Below are positions 55,176 through 63,103 of a stretch of 64,000 bases of DNA, in pieces. Numbering within the stretch: the stretch's first letter is position 1; each line of letters starts with the position of its first letter. The translations under genes and the position numbers were made by a program. The notes under the pieces were generated by a model. That model was not told the origin of the DNA. It did no database searches and worked only from the letters and a program-made list of their open reading frames with translations. The stretch comes from Vreelandella massiliensis (GTDB lineage: Bacteria > Pseudomonadota > Gammaproteobacteria > Pseudomonadales > Halomonadaceae): positions 259,578 through 323,577 of the forward strand of contig NZ_LT699745.1 of the NCBI RefSeq assembly GCF_900155385.1. Reading direction: 5' to 3'.

Positions 55176-55256
55176 GTTTCAGTCAGAGACAAGCGCTAGG
55201 CGCGTTCCAGCCAAGCAACCAGCGCCTCGGCGGCGAGCGCCGAAAAGGGAGTGCCC

Positions 55257-56030
55257 GTGAAACTGAGAGTCTTATCCGACCTGCACCTTGAACATTTCGA
55301 TGACGGGCGCACGCTACCCGACGTACCTGCCGACGTGGTGGTGTTAGCCGGAGATATTCACGAAGGGACACGAGGGCTTGCTTGGGCGGCGGCACGTTTT
55401 CCCGATCAACCGATTCTCTACGTGCCCGGCAACCATGAATTTTACGGCCACAGCATGCCCTTGCTACGCGAGCAGCTGCGCGCTGAGGCTCAGCGCCTTG
55501 GGATTCACCTGCTGGATAACAGCAGCGTGGCCATAGACGGCGTTAAGTTTCTCGGCAGTACGCTCTGGACGGATTTTGCGCTCTATGCCGATGCATCGGT
55601 TGAAGATACCGAACGAACTTTCCAGAGAGCACTCGCCTATATGCCGGACTTTCACCTCATCGAGCAGCCCGAGGGCAACACGTTCTCTCCTGAAGAGAGC
55701 CAACGGCTGCACCGCAAAGCAGCAACGTGGCTAATGCGCGAACTTGCCGCTCACTTCGACGGCCCCAAGGTCGTGATCACTCACCACGCGCCGCTTGCCG
55801 ACTGTATTCCGCCACGCTATCAAGGCGATAGTCTCTCCCCCGCCTTCGCGTCACATCTGCCACACCTCATGGGAAACGCCGCGCTGTGGGTTCACGGCCA
55901 CGTGCATGAAACGGTCGACTTGGATTGCCAAGGTACATGGGTGATGGCCAATCCTGGCGGCTACCCGAATGAGTTCGACGCACCCAGCTTTGTGCCGGAT
56001 CGGGTAGTTGAGGTACCCCAAGGACGGTAG
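55257..56030 (+). CDS. Calcineurin-like metallophosphoesterase
   Basis: A 257-residue dinuclear-metal phosphoesterase. GTG 55257 (VKLRVLSDLHLEH) is chosen because AAAAGGGAG lies 5-6 bases upstream; a GTG two codons earlier is also possible. Metal-binding motifs in order: SDLHLEH, VLAGDIHEG, VPGNHEFYG, VITHHAPLAD and VHGHVHET. There is no signal peptide, so it is cytoplasmic. Substrate unknown. It converges with a TetR regulator gene nine bases away. Confidence 0.88.
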   Translation: MKLRVLSDLHLEHFDDGRTLPDVPADVVVLAGDIHEGTRGLAWAAARFPDQPILYVPGNHEFYGHSMPLLREQLRAEAQRLGIHLLDNSSVAIDGVKFLGSTLWTDFALYADASVEDTERTFQRALAYMPDFHLIEQPEGNTFSPEESQRLHRKAATWLMRELAAHFDGPKVVITHHAPLADCIPPRYQGDSLSPAFASHLPHLMGNAALWVHGHVHETVDLDCQGTWVMANPGGYPNEFDAPSFVPDRVVEVPQGR

Positions 56031-56039
56031 GCTGCGCCT

Positions 56040-56627
56040 TTAACGCAAGCCTTGCAGAATGTGCTTGACCGTTTGCTGAGCTTGAGCGGTTGTCGCGCCG
56101 CTTTTGAGCAAAAGCCGCAGCCCGGACATGGAGAGGGTTAAGAATTGCGCCGTGCTGGCAGGGTCGTAATCGGCGCTGATACTGCCTTCGCGCTGGGCAC
56201 GCGCGATGACCTCAGCGAAAAAACCGCTGATGTCGTCAACGCACTCACGGGCGGTTTGCGCTGGCAAGGACGTTTCGCCGCCCAGCTCCGTGGCGGAGTT
56301 GAAAATCAAACAGCCAAGCGCTGCCTGCTCGCTTTGCGCATCCAGCGCCGCTTGGGTCAGAAGGCTTTCGATAAACGCCCACGCCGACGGCGCCTGATCA
56401 AACGCCGCCGCCAAGTTATCCAGCAACTGTTTGCGGTAACGCCCCAGCACCGCCAAAAAGAGCGCTTCTTTATTGCCATAAAGCTGATACAGCGAACTAC
56501 GCGAAATCCCCATCGCCTTGAGCAAGTCACGCAGCGACGCATGGTGATACCCCAATCGCCAAAAGGTATCCATCGCCGCGGTTAACGCTACATCGGGTTG
56601 ATGTTGTAAGGGTCTGCCCGCCGCCAT
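56040..56627 (-). CDS. TetR-family transcriptional regulator
   Basis: A repressor of about 195 residues. N-terminal helix-turn-helix: AAMDTFWRLGYHHASLRDLL, then KAMGISRSSLYQLYGNKEALF, the classical TetR recognition phrase. The C-terminal ligand domain contains LGCLIFNSATELG, as in AcuR/YxaF-like regulators. ATG 56627 (MAAGRPLQHQ) is preferred to an ATG three codons upstream. The divergent neighbour is the NrtS-like remnant 65 bases away. The target is therefore unclear; it may have regulated the lost gene there. Confidence 0.86.
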   Translation of the reverse strand: MAAGRPLQHQPDVALTAAMDTFWRLGYHHASLRDLLKAMGISRSSLYQLYGNKEALFLAVLGRYRKQLLDNLAAAFDQAPSAWAFIESLLTQAALDAQSEQAALGCLIFNSATELGGETSLPAQTARECVDDISGFFAEVIARAQREGSISADYDPASTAQFLTLSMSGLRLLLKSGATTAQAQQTVKHILQGLR

Positions 56628-56692
56628 CACTAACACTCTGTCTGATCAATTCGTGTTCAATTTAACATGCAAGCGCCATTCAGGGGGAACAC

Positions 56693-56848
56693 ATGACGAT
56701 AAAGGTTGCCGATCACACCCATAGCCTACCTTTATGGCCACGCGCACTTAAAACCGCGCTGGTGGTGGGGCCGCTTTTAACGATCATTAACCAATTAGCC
56801 ACATGGCCAGCAGCAACGTGGCGATCGCAACACCGGCACCTACACTGA
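56693..56848 (+). pseudogene. Truncated NrtS-like (nitrate/nitrite transporter-like) remnant
   Basis: A 51-codon ORF with a good ribosome-binding site (AGGGGGAA). Residues 17-33 read RALKTALVVGPLLTIIN, the first half of the small NrtS/two-helix membrane family. The family then has a second helix, but here the frame changes to WPAATWRSQHRHLH and stops at 56846-56848. This looks like a small membrane protein cut after its first span by a frameshift or deletion. The family assignment rests on one short stretch and could be wrong. Confidence 0.4.
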
Positions 56849-56866
56849 CATTAACAGGAGGTCAAC

Positions 56867-58228
56867 ATGGCATGGCGTGAATGGCTCAACCTCTCTCGAC
56901 ACGTGGCCAACTGCTCTCAAGCGCTACACGACGCCAACCGCCGGCTTCGACAAGAGATCGCGGAGCGCCGTGAAGCGCAAGCACGCGTGGCAAGCCTTGC
57001 CCGCTTTCCCGAGGAAAATCGCCAACCGGTGCTGCGTATCGACCAGCGTGGGGAGCTGCTTTACGCCAACACTGCTGCTCGTCCGTTGCTTAACCACTGG
57101 CGCTGCGATGCCCCGAGCGACGATGCTCAAAGAGACGATGAGCCACAATCGCTGCGAGTGCCTGAGGCGTGGCGGTCACGCATTGAGAGCGCGCTAAAAA
57201 GCGGTGAACTTGTCGAGGAGGAGTATTACCTTGACCAGCGCTGGCTATTAATCACGCTTACCCCGCTTGTCGATGCGGGCTACGTCAATCTCTACGGCAC
57301 CGATATCACCGATCGCAAAGCCTACGAACAGGCACTTGAGAAGCGCAACCGCTACGACGAACTCACTGGGTTGATTAACCGCCACGTGCTTTACGACCGC
57401 GTTGATCAAGCCTACCGCACCGCCGTTAGTCAGAGCGGCTTTGCGCTCATCGTGTTGGATCTGGAGAATTTTCGTCTGGTGAATAGTTTATTGGGCCACC
57501 AAGGCGGGGATGAGGTGCTTGCCGCACTGGCCAAACGCTTACGCCAGCAGGTCGATGCGTCCACCACTCCTGCCCGATTAGACGGTGACACGTTCGCGGT
57601 GCTCCTCCCGGTTACCGCCTCGCTCTCCCGCGTCACGGCAGACGTTGAGCGCTGGCTGAGCGCCCTGGCCGAACCGCTTGAGGTTGACGGCGAACGCATC
57701 GAGTGCCAAATCGTGGCCGGTATCGCCCTGGGCCCGCAAGATGGCGAAGACGCCCGTGAGCTTTTGCGCCACGCCCACTTAGCGGCCCACCGTGCGCGGC
57801 AAACCCAGCAGCGCTATCACTTCTTCGTTCACGAGCTCAACACCCACCTGCATCAACGCCACCAGCGTTTACAGGCGCTAAAAGACGCCATTCATGATGA
57901 TGTGCTGGTGATGCATTACCAGCTGCAATTCGACGCCCAGGGCGAAGCGGTCGGCGCGGAGGCGTTAATCCGCTGGCCCCAGCCGGATGGCAGCATGGTG
58001 TCACCGGGGGAGTTTATCCCATTGGCAGAGGAGAACGGCCTGATTGTGCCCATTGGTCGGTTAGCGCTAACTCACGCCTGCGCGCAAGCGACCACCTGGC
58101 GACAAAGCGGCCATCCGCTACGTGTAGCGGTCAACTTGGGCGCCGAGCCCGCAAGTCAGCGAACGCCTCAGGGCGTCCGCTTCAGAAACGGTGACTTTTT
58201 AGCCGCCACCCACTGCCGGAGCGTTTTT
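56867..58228 (+). pseudogene. Truncated PAS-GGDEF-EAL protein, catalytically degenerate
   Basis: Cyclic-di-GMP signalling protein that has lost its 3' end. An AGGAGG site precedes the ATG. Domains: a short coiled coil (residues 10-45), a PAS-like domain (about 45-150), GGDEF (about 160-320) and the first third of EAL (from about 335). The GGDEF signature is replaced by LDGDTF (residues 238-243), so diguanylate cyclase activity is unlikely. The EAL motif is present (EAL, residues 365-367), but the domain breaks after VAVNL (residue 424), before the DDFGTG loop and catalytic Lys and Glu. The frame then runs without a stop into the next gene, so a composite product is possible. Confidence 0.75.
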
Positions 58229-58750
58229 ATGACACACCCTTTTAAACACCTTTACAGCGTAACGTATCGGGTAGCGTCGTTTTTTGTCTTAAGCGTGCTG
58301 CTCACCGTCTCTTTCACCGTCAACGCCGATGAGCACGGCGACTGGCCTCAGGAGGGCTGGGAGGTGATTGAGACCGACAAGGGCTATAGCCAACTCATAG
58401 AAAACCTTCACGAGGCGGTGCTTGAAGCCAATATGTTTGTCGTGACCGAAGCAAGCCCCACAGCGGCGGCCGCTGCACGCGGCGAAACCATCCCGGGTAA
58501 CCGAGTGATCGGCGTCTTTCGCAACGATTTTGCCGTGCGCATTATCCGCCTAAGCGTGCCGGCCATGATCGAGGCGCCGCTGCGTTTTTATGTCACGGAA
58601 ACCCCCACGGGAACCGCAACGCTTTCGTGGAAAACGCCAAGTGCTGTTTTTGCTTCCTACACGCAGGATAGCGATAGCGAGCTCACTGAGATTGCCAGCG
58701 AACTCGACGAGATTTTCGCCCGTATCGCCGACCTAGCCACACAGCCATAA
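58229..58750 (+). CDS. DUF302 family exported protein
   Basis: A 173-residue protein with its own ribosome-binding site (GGAG, seven bases before ATG 58229) and signal peptide (RVASFFVLSVLLTVSFTVNA-DE). Then comes a DUF302 domain: KGYSQLIENLHEAVLEANMF, followed by the phrases GNRVIGVFRNDFAVRIIRLS and APLRFYVTETPTGTATLSW. DUF302 proteins are small alpha/beta proteins, some heme- or metal-linked, of unclear function. It is in the same frame as the truncated GGDEF-EAL gene upstream, with no stop between them. The separate start is better supported because the signal peptide would be internal otherwise. A strong hairpin follows. Confidence 0.85.
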   Translation: MTHPFKHLYSVTYRVASFFVLSVLLTVSFTVNADEHGDWPQEGWEVIETDKGYSQLIENLHEAVLEANMFVVTEASPTAAAAARGETIPGNRVIGVFRNDFAVRIIRLSVPAMIEAPLRFYVTETPTGTATLSWKTPSAVFASYTQDSDSELTEIASELDEIFARIADLATQP

Positions 58751-58768
58751 CGCTAAAAAGCCGGCAAT

Positions 58769-58801
58769 AAAGCGGCGCAGGATTAAAGCCTGCGCCGCTT
58801 T
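58769..58801 (+). terminator. Rho-independent terminator after the DUF302 gene
   Basis: AAAGCGGCGCAGG and CCTGCGCCGCTTT form a 13-base-pair stem with a seven-base loop and a short T tail. Cytochrome c converges on it from the other side. Confidence 0.82.
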
Positions 58802-58837
58802 GTTGAGTTGAGCGCTTAAGTAAAACCAGTGCAACGC

Positions 58838-59581
58838 TCACCTCTCGTCGTTGCAGTCGCCTTCTGCTTCGCCGGCAAAGCGCGCTCTGGCATGCACCAC
58901 ATACGCCGACAGGGCGGCTAAGTCATCGGAGGCCCAATCCAGGGGCTCGGCGGCCATGGGAGCGACCATACAGAGCTGAACCATCTCATCGGCATGCACG
59001 GTCTCCATACCAAACTGATTCACCCCCATACTCACCTGATGGGGATAAGGTTGGTTGAAAGAATCTTGATAGCCCGACTGGCCATCCGGCCCGTGGCAGC
59101 TAGCACACGATAGCCCGTTGGTGCTTAATGAAGGATCATTGAACAACGCTTTGCCACGCTCAATGAGGTCTTTCGGGTTGTCTCCGCTTTCGTCGTAACC
59201 GGGCTCGTAACCCTCTGGGCGGGAGACTTGCGCAGTGCGCTCACCGGTCCCTGAGCTCCCTTCAGCTTCGCCCTCACCTTCGGCTTGCGCTTCGCCTTCA
59301 CCCTCTCCTTCGGCTTCGCCCTCACCTTCCGCTTGTGATTCGCCTTCCGCTTCTCCCTCAGCTTCCCCCTCTGCCTGCGCTTCGCCTTCCGCTTGCGCAT
59401 GGTTGCTAGCCAACAGTAACGCGCTCGGCGCCTCACTGGGCGTGGCGTCAACGCTTTGATCGCTTGCCATGGCATCAAGCGCCCCACCGCTTGCCACCAG
59501 TGCGAGCGCAGGCGCGGTATAGCGGAACTGACGGCTCAGTTTGCCGAGTAAATCTTGGCGTTTTTGCTGATCAATGGACAT
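58838..59581 (-). CDS. Cytochrome c with Glu/Gly/Ala repeat tract
   Basis: A 247-residue exported c-type cytochrome. An N-terminal hydrophobic span (APALALVASGGALDA, about residues 23-37) follows a charged start and could be a signal or membrane anchor. Residues 62-108 are a repeat tract of AEGE/AQAEG units, extremely acidic. Then comes the cytochrome c domain with heme motif CASCH (C159, C162, H163) and a probable axial Met in LCMVAPM. Heme-domain similarity to cytochromes such as those serving c-oxidases is inferred only from the motif. AGGGAG precedes the ATG. It may tether a heme domain on a flexible charged linker near the membrane. Confidence 0.8.
   Translation of the reverse strand: MSIDQQKRQDLLGKLSRQFRYTAPALALVASGGALDAMASDQSVDATPSEAPSALLLASNHAQAEGEAQAEGEAEGEAEGESQAEGEGEAEGEGEGEAQAEGEGEAEGSSGTGERTAQVSRPEGYEPGYDESGDNPKDLIERGKALFNDPSLSTNGLSCASCHGPDGQSGYQDSFNQPYPHQVSMGVNQFGMETVHADEMVQLCMVAPMAAEPLDWASDDLAALSAYVVHARARFAGEAEGDCNDER
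59258..59398 (-). repeat. Degenerate hexanucleotide/dodecanucleotide repeat in the cytochrome c gene
   Basis: About 140 bases encode the GEA/AEGE tract (residues 62-108). They are built from GAAGGC/GAGGGC and GCTGAGGGA-type units, so unit number is likely to vary between strains by slippage in multiples of three. Confidence 0.8.
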
Positions 59582-59799
59582 AGTGCCATCTCCCTTGATG
59601 GTATTGCCGTGAATGACATCACGCTGTTTTCAGCGTAGACGACACTCCTGCGGTGCTGCTTGATTGTTCTGTGGCAGCACTTGATCAGTGAACCGAACCG
59701 CGTATTCCTTACAGGCAAAGCGTAAAACGCCTCCTCGGCGACCTGTCGATGGATCAGTGCAGACGATCGATCCACCTGCAATCCCCTGCTCATTGCTGA

Positions 59800-60795
59800 T
59801 CACTGAAGCTCGCCATTGACATAAATATCGGCATTCGCGGGTTGGTCAAGCGATATTTGAGGACGCTCTCCGTAAACGCGAAAGCCGTCTGCCGCGCCTG
59901 CAACGTGGCCTTGGGCGCGATTGCCGCTAACGTTGTCGTTTGCCTGTATCGAAACGTCCTTTGCGTCCAGGCGGCCACTTACCTGTTCCAACCTTCCTCC
60001 GCCGGAAATTGTATAGTCGGTACCACCCTGGGTGTCGCGACCGCTGATAACGATTGTGTAAAATGGTTGCCCATCGACGTAAATATCGGCGTTGCCAGGT
60101 TCATTCAGCAATATTCCGGGCATCTTGCCGAATACGCGGAAGCCATCGGCAGCTCCGCCAACTTGGCCCTGAGCCAAATTACCGTCGACCGTGTCATTTC
60201 CCTGAATCGAGACTTGGCGACCATCGAGGGTTCCGCTGACCTGCTCAAGATCTCCGCCGCCCGAGATAGTGTATCCGGTGCTGCCGGATGTATTGCGGCC
60301 ACTGATGACGATAGTATGCTGAGCGCGCTGCGCTGATTGCCTGGTTTTCGCGTCGGACGTTTTAATGGTAATCCAGCAACACCCGGCATGCTCATCAAAA
60401 CTTGCTGGGAAACTGGGGTTAGGGTACTCGACGTATACCTTGTATTTTTCACCCTCCACCAATTCTCCGGACGGCACGCTGTGGTCGAGCAGCAGCATGC
60501 CGGTCGTGTACCCCCTACCAGTAAACAGCCCCTCGCCGCGCGTTTTTTCATAGGTATAGACGGTGTTGTTATTCTCGACGTGCGTTATCTCAAGCTTGAC
60601 TCGCTTTGCGTTCGGGTTGCAGTTGGAACCACTCTCTGCCGTTGCCTGTATGGTTGGGGTTGTGGACGTGACGGCTTCTGGTTCCGGGCTAACGATTTTT
60701 GGCGCACAGAACTCCGCCCATGACGGTGAAGCGACCAAAAACGATGCTGCAAAAATGGCAATACTGAGTATCGGAATTCTCTTAGAGGTCACCAT
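59800..60795 (-). CDS. Secreted protein with two tandem ~86-residue repeats (paralogue A)
   Basis: A 331-residue exported protein of unknown function. ATG 60795 (MVTSKRIPILS) has AGGAGG eight bases upstream; an ATG at 60828 lacks a site. The signal peptide is cleaved near SPSWA-EF. Residues 28-150 form an N-terminal domain opening CAPKIVSPEP and containing TSTTPTIQATAESGSNC. Then two repeats, 161-246 and 247-331, each begin TIVISGR, run through GYTISGGGDLEQVSG or DYTISGGGRLEQVSG and QVSIQGNDTVDGN, then GAADGFRVFG or GAADGFRVYG, and end NADIYVDG or NADIYVNG. The same architecture recurs at 63104. It is likely an all-beta surface or adhesin-like protein; that is inference. Confidence 0.8.
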   Translation of the reverse strand: MVTSKRIPILSIAIFAASFLVASPSWAEFCAPKIVSPEPEAVTSTTPTIQATAESGSNCNPNAKRVKLEITHVENNNTVYTYEKTRGEGLFTGRGYTTGMLLLDHSVPSGELVEGEKYKVYVEYPNPSFPASFDEHAGCCWITIKTSDAKTRQSAQRAQHTIVISGRNTSGSTGYTISGGGDLEQVSGTLDGRQVSIQGNDTVDGNLAQGQVGGAADGFRVFGKMPGILLNEPGNADIYVDGQPFYTIVISGRDTQGGTDYTISGGGRLEQVSGRLDAKDVSIQANDNVSGNRAQGHVAGAADGFRVYGERPQISLDQPANADIYVNGELQ

Positions 60796-61049
60796 TTTCG
60801 TATCCTCCTGAGGTTGCGGCTTTTTCATTTGATCGCGCCGAAGGGCAGGAACTTATCTGCAAATGCGTGATTTGAGCGCGAATTCCTAATCAAATATCCG
60901 TTCAGCCTGTCACAGCTTTTGCTTACCCTTAAAGTAGACCCTTAGTGAATCTTTGACTGCCCACAGTAATCAAAAATGCTCAGATGACTGAAAAATAACC
61001 AAATTTGTCGTGAAAGAGGTGCCGTTCGATAAGGGTAGCCACCGGTCTG

Positions 61050-62816
61050 CTAATGCCTGACTTCCCTTTTAGGAAGTGCCTCCTCTGTCTCTGTGGCTAT
61101 CGAAGTGTCTTCGGCTTGTAAGAACTGTTGCTTCAGGCGCCGCGCCTTCGTAACGCTGATCCAGGCAGCGCTCACCAGGTCGTCCCAGGCCAGCTTCCGT
61201 TCCTGGAGGACCGCTCCGGATGAACGGTCGATCAGGCGCAGCCTTTCAGTGTCGAGTACGACGCGTAGCGCTTGGTCGAAGCTGGTAAAGGTGAGCCGAG
61301 CGTTTGCATCGTCACGCTCAGCAGTTGTATTGGCGGCCGCCTCGGCTTGCGCTGGCGGCTGCGAAACCCTACCGGCAGGTACTTTCACTTGCACATCGTA
61401 GGTTTCCGAAAGTGCATACGGCGCAAAGGCGTCCGCTATGACGAACGCCTGGAGCGTGCCGTTTTGATGCTCTAATAGCAGGCGCATGCTCGACAGCTTC
61501 AGCTGTCCCACCGCCTCCATAGCCCGAGAAGGGAGGGAGTTCTCGAATTGCCCAGACGCGTAGCGTTCTTTAATCCGCTCGCGTACCTGTTTCAGCTCTG
61601 CTTCGGATAGTAGGTGCTCGGGAGGCAAGGGGCCATCGGCGAACGTTAAGCGACCTTTGGTGAGCGGTATGCAGCCACGACGTTCTATATGCGTTGGGTG
61701 GGGCGCGCTGGATTCCCATCGCGCACGCGTATGCCCGCAGACAATGCTCTTAGCGACTGAGAGTATCACTGTCTCGCGCCGGTAATTACCATCCGAGCTA
61801 CCTTGCATGGCTGATTGCATTTCCTGACGTATCGATGCACGGGTATTCACTGGCGTGAGTCTCTGTCCCCATGGCGCAGCGAACACCGTGCGGGATATAC
61901 CACGGCAGTTTTTGTCCAGGCAGCCTTCAGGCAATCGCACTGTTAGCGTCTGAAGGCGCATTAAACCCTCTGGTTGTGGCGATACGATCATCCCTTCAAT
62001 CTCGTGAATACCTGAACTGTTCCCAAATTGGGCGTCAATGTCGCGGTACACGAGAAAGGAGCGGTAGTTCTCGCCAGTACGCAGACCCAGCAAAAGAGCG
62101 CTAGCCCTGTTTTGGGCATCCTGGTGCGAGCTTGATGCGCTGCTATCTCGCTGCTCGGTATCGGCGGGGCTGAATGCCTTTGGTCCTGGCCGCACGTAGC
62201 CCATTGACGGGTCCAAGTACCAGGCAGCTTCACTACGATCGCCCACTACCAGCGGCTTGCTGCCGCAGTTGAAACCTGACGCCAAGCGATCGGCCGCTCG
62301 CCGTGCCAGCACATTGGCCGAGGGGTTGGCGCGAGCGTCGACATACGCCACATGACAGGCCTCGTCGTCACTCACCCTAGTGACGACGAGAATCTCGCCA
62401 TCAGGCGTGCCGCTATGCTCCGTATGCCAACGTAGGATAGTCGCGAAGGGATGCTGCTGCGGCATCTCCAGCCGCCACTCAAGTGTGTTACCAAGCCGCG
62501 TGAAAGGCGGTAGTGACTGCTCGGCGGCGGGTTGTTCGGCGGCATTTGCACCGAAGGAGACGAGATAGCGCGAATCGTCCTCGGCTACCCAGACCGGGAT
62601 GCCGCCGTAGCCTGGGCAGCGCCACACGTAAGAATATGATTGCTGCTGGATTTGCTGGCACTCATCGAGATTCAACTGAGTGTAGGCACTGGTCTTTGTC
62701 AGCCCATTGGCACCGTATGCCTGTGGCAACCAGACACTTATGAGCAGTGCGAGCAGGATGCTGGCTAGCTTGTTGGTTTCGCGGGTAGCTTGATTCGTAT
62801 CGGACATGAAAATCAT
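61050..62816 (-). CDS. Large exported protein of unknown function
   Basis: About 588 residues. The most likely start is ATG 62816 (a second ATG is three codons in). The frame continues upstream to 63017 without signal-peptide character and is rejected. The signal is ASILLALLISVWLPQAYG-AN. Residues about 30-120 include WRCPGYGGIPVWVAEDD, with DECQQI just before, a pattern seen in small exported hypotheticals of alphaproteobacteria. The centre has many paired cysteines (GCLDKNCRG, IVCGHTRARW, RRGCIPL). The C-terminus (LTFTSFDQALRVVLDTE onward) is helical and charged. No catalytic motif is recognised. It lies between the two repeat paralogues. Confidence 0.72.
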   Translation of the reverse strand: MIFMSDTNQATRETNKLASILLALLISVWLPQAYGANGLTKTSAYTQLNLDECQQIQQQSYSYVWRCPGYGGIPVWVAEDDSRYLVSFGANAAEQPAAEQSLPPFTRLGNTLEWRLEMPQQHPFATILRWHTEHSGTPDGEILVVTRVSDDEACHVAYVDARANPSANVLARRAADRLASGFNCGSKPLVVGDRSEAAWYLDPSMGYVRPGPKAFSPADTEQRDSSASSSHQDAQNRASALLLGLRTGENYRSFLVYRDIDAQFGNSSGIHEIEGMIVSPQPEGLMRLQTLTVRLPEGCLDKNCRGISRTVFAAPWGQRLTPVNTRASIRQEMQSAMQGSSDGNYRRETVILSVAKSIVCGHTRARWESSAPHPTHIERRGCIPLTKGRLTFADGPLPPEHLLSEAELKQVRERIKERYASGQFENSLPSRAMEAVGQLKLSSMRLLLEHQNGTLQAFVIADAFAPYALSETYDVQVKVPAGRVSQPPAQAEAAANTTAERDDANARLTFTSFDQALRVVLDTERLRLIDRSSGAVLQERKLAWDDLVSAAWISVTKARRLKQQFLQAEDTSIATETEEALPKREVRH

Positions 62817-62995
62817 CAATTTCTTGTACCTTTGCACCAGTGATTTCGGAGGCTTTGTTCTAAGCGAGGTTGTGGCACATCTAAAGCTGAGATCGAAGGC
62901 GGGATAACATTCGATCAGAAGGCTGTTTGACGGGACCAAGCAGTAGACCCACATTGAAATGTAGGGCAATTTTGAAAAAAAGGGGGGTTTTAGCG

Positions 62996-63091
62996 ATGAC
63001 CTTGGAGTTGAAACCACTTATGAGCGCGTCTGCGCTCATAGGGTTAGGTCTAACGGTGATGCCCGCTGGTGCGGCTGATGAAAAAGCATGA
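62996..63091 (+). CDS. Small ORF coding for a signal-peptide-like leader before paralogue B
   Basis: A 31-residue ORF with AGGGGGG eight bases upstream of ATG 62996. It reads like a bare signal peptide: MTLELKPLMS, a hydrophobic core ASALIGLGLTVMPAGA, a cleavage-like AGA-AD, then four residues and a stop. The stop TGA (63089-63091) lies next to the AGGAGGAG ribosome-binding site of the following gene, so translation of the two is probably coupled. The region also contains a nine-base-pair hairpin at 63019. It may be a regulatory leader or a tiny exported peptide. Confidence 0.5.
   Translation: MTLELKPLMSASALIGLGLTVMPAGAADEKA
63019..63040 (+). repeat. Inverted repeat inside the leader ORF
   Basis: TATGAGCGC pairs with GCGCTCATA around a GTCT loop. 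It is a nine-base-pair stem within the small ORF, about 50 bases before the ribosome-binding site of paralogue B. It has no T run. Confidence 0.6.
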
Positions 63092-63103
63092 GGAGGAGTT
63101 CTT

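Noticed and set aside
56777..56838. Membrane-helix-like peptide on the minus strand inside the NrtS-like remnant
   Set aside because: No usable start codon or ribosome-binding site; more likely the reverse reading of a remnant.
57508..57519. GGDEV at the start of the cyclase domain read as an active GGDEF signature
   Set aside because: It aligns with the earlier GHxxGDxxL element; the true signature position reads LDGDTF, which is degenerate.
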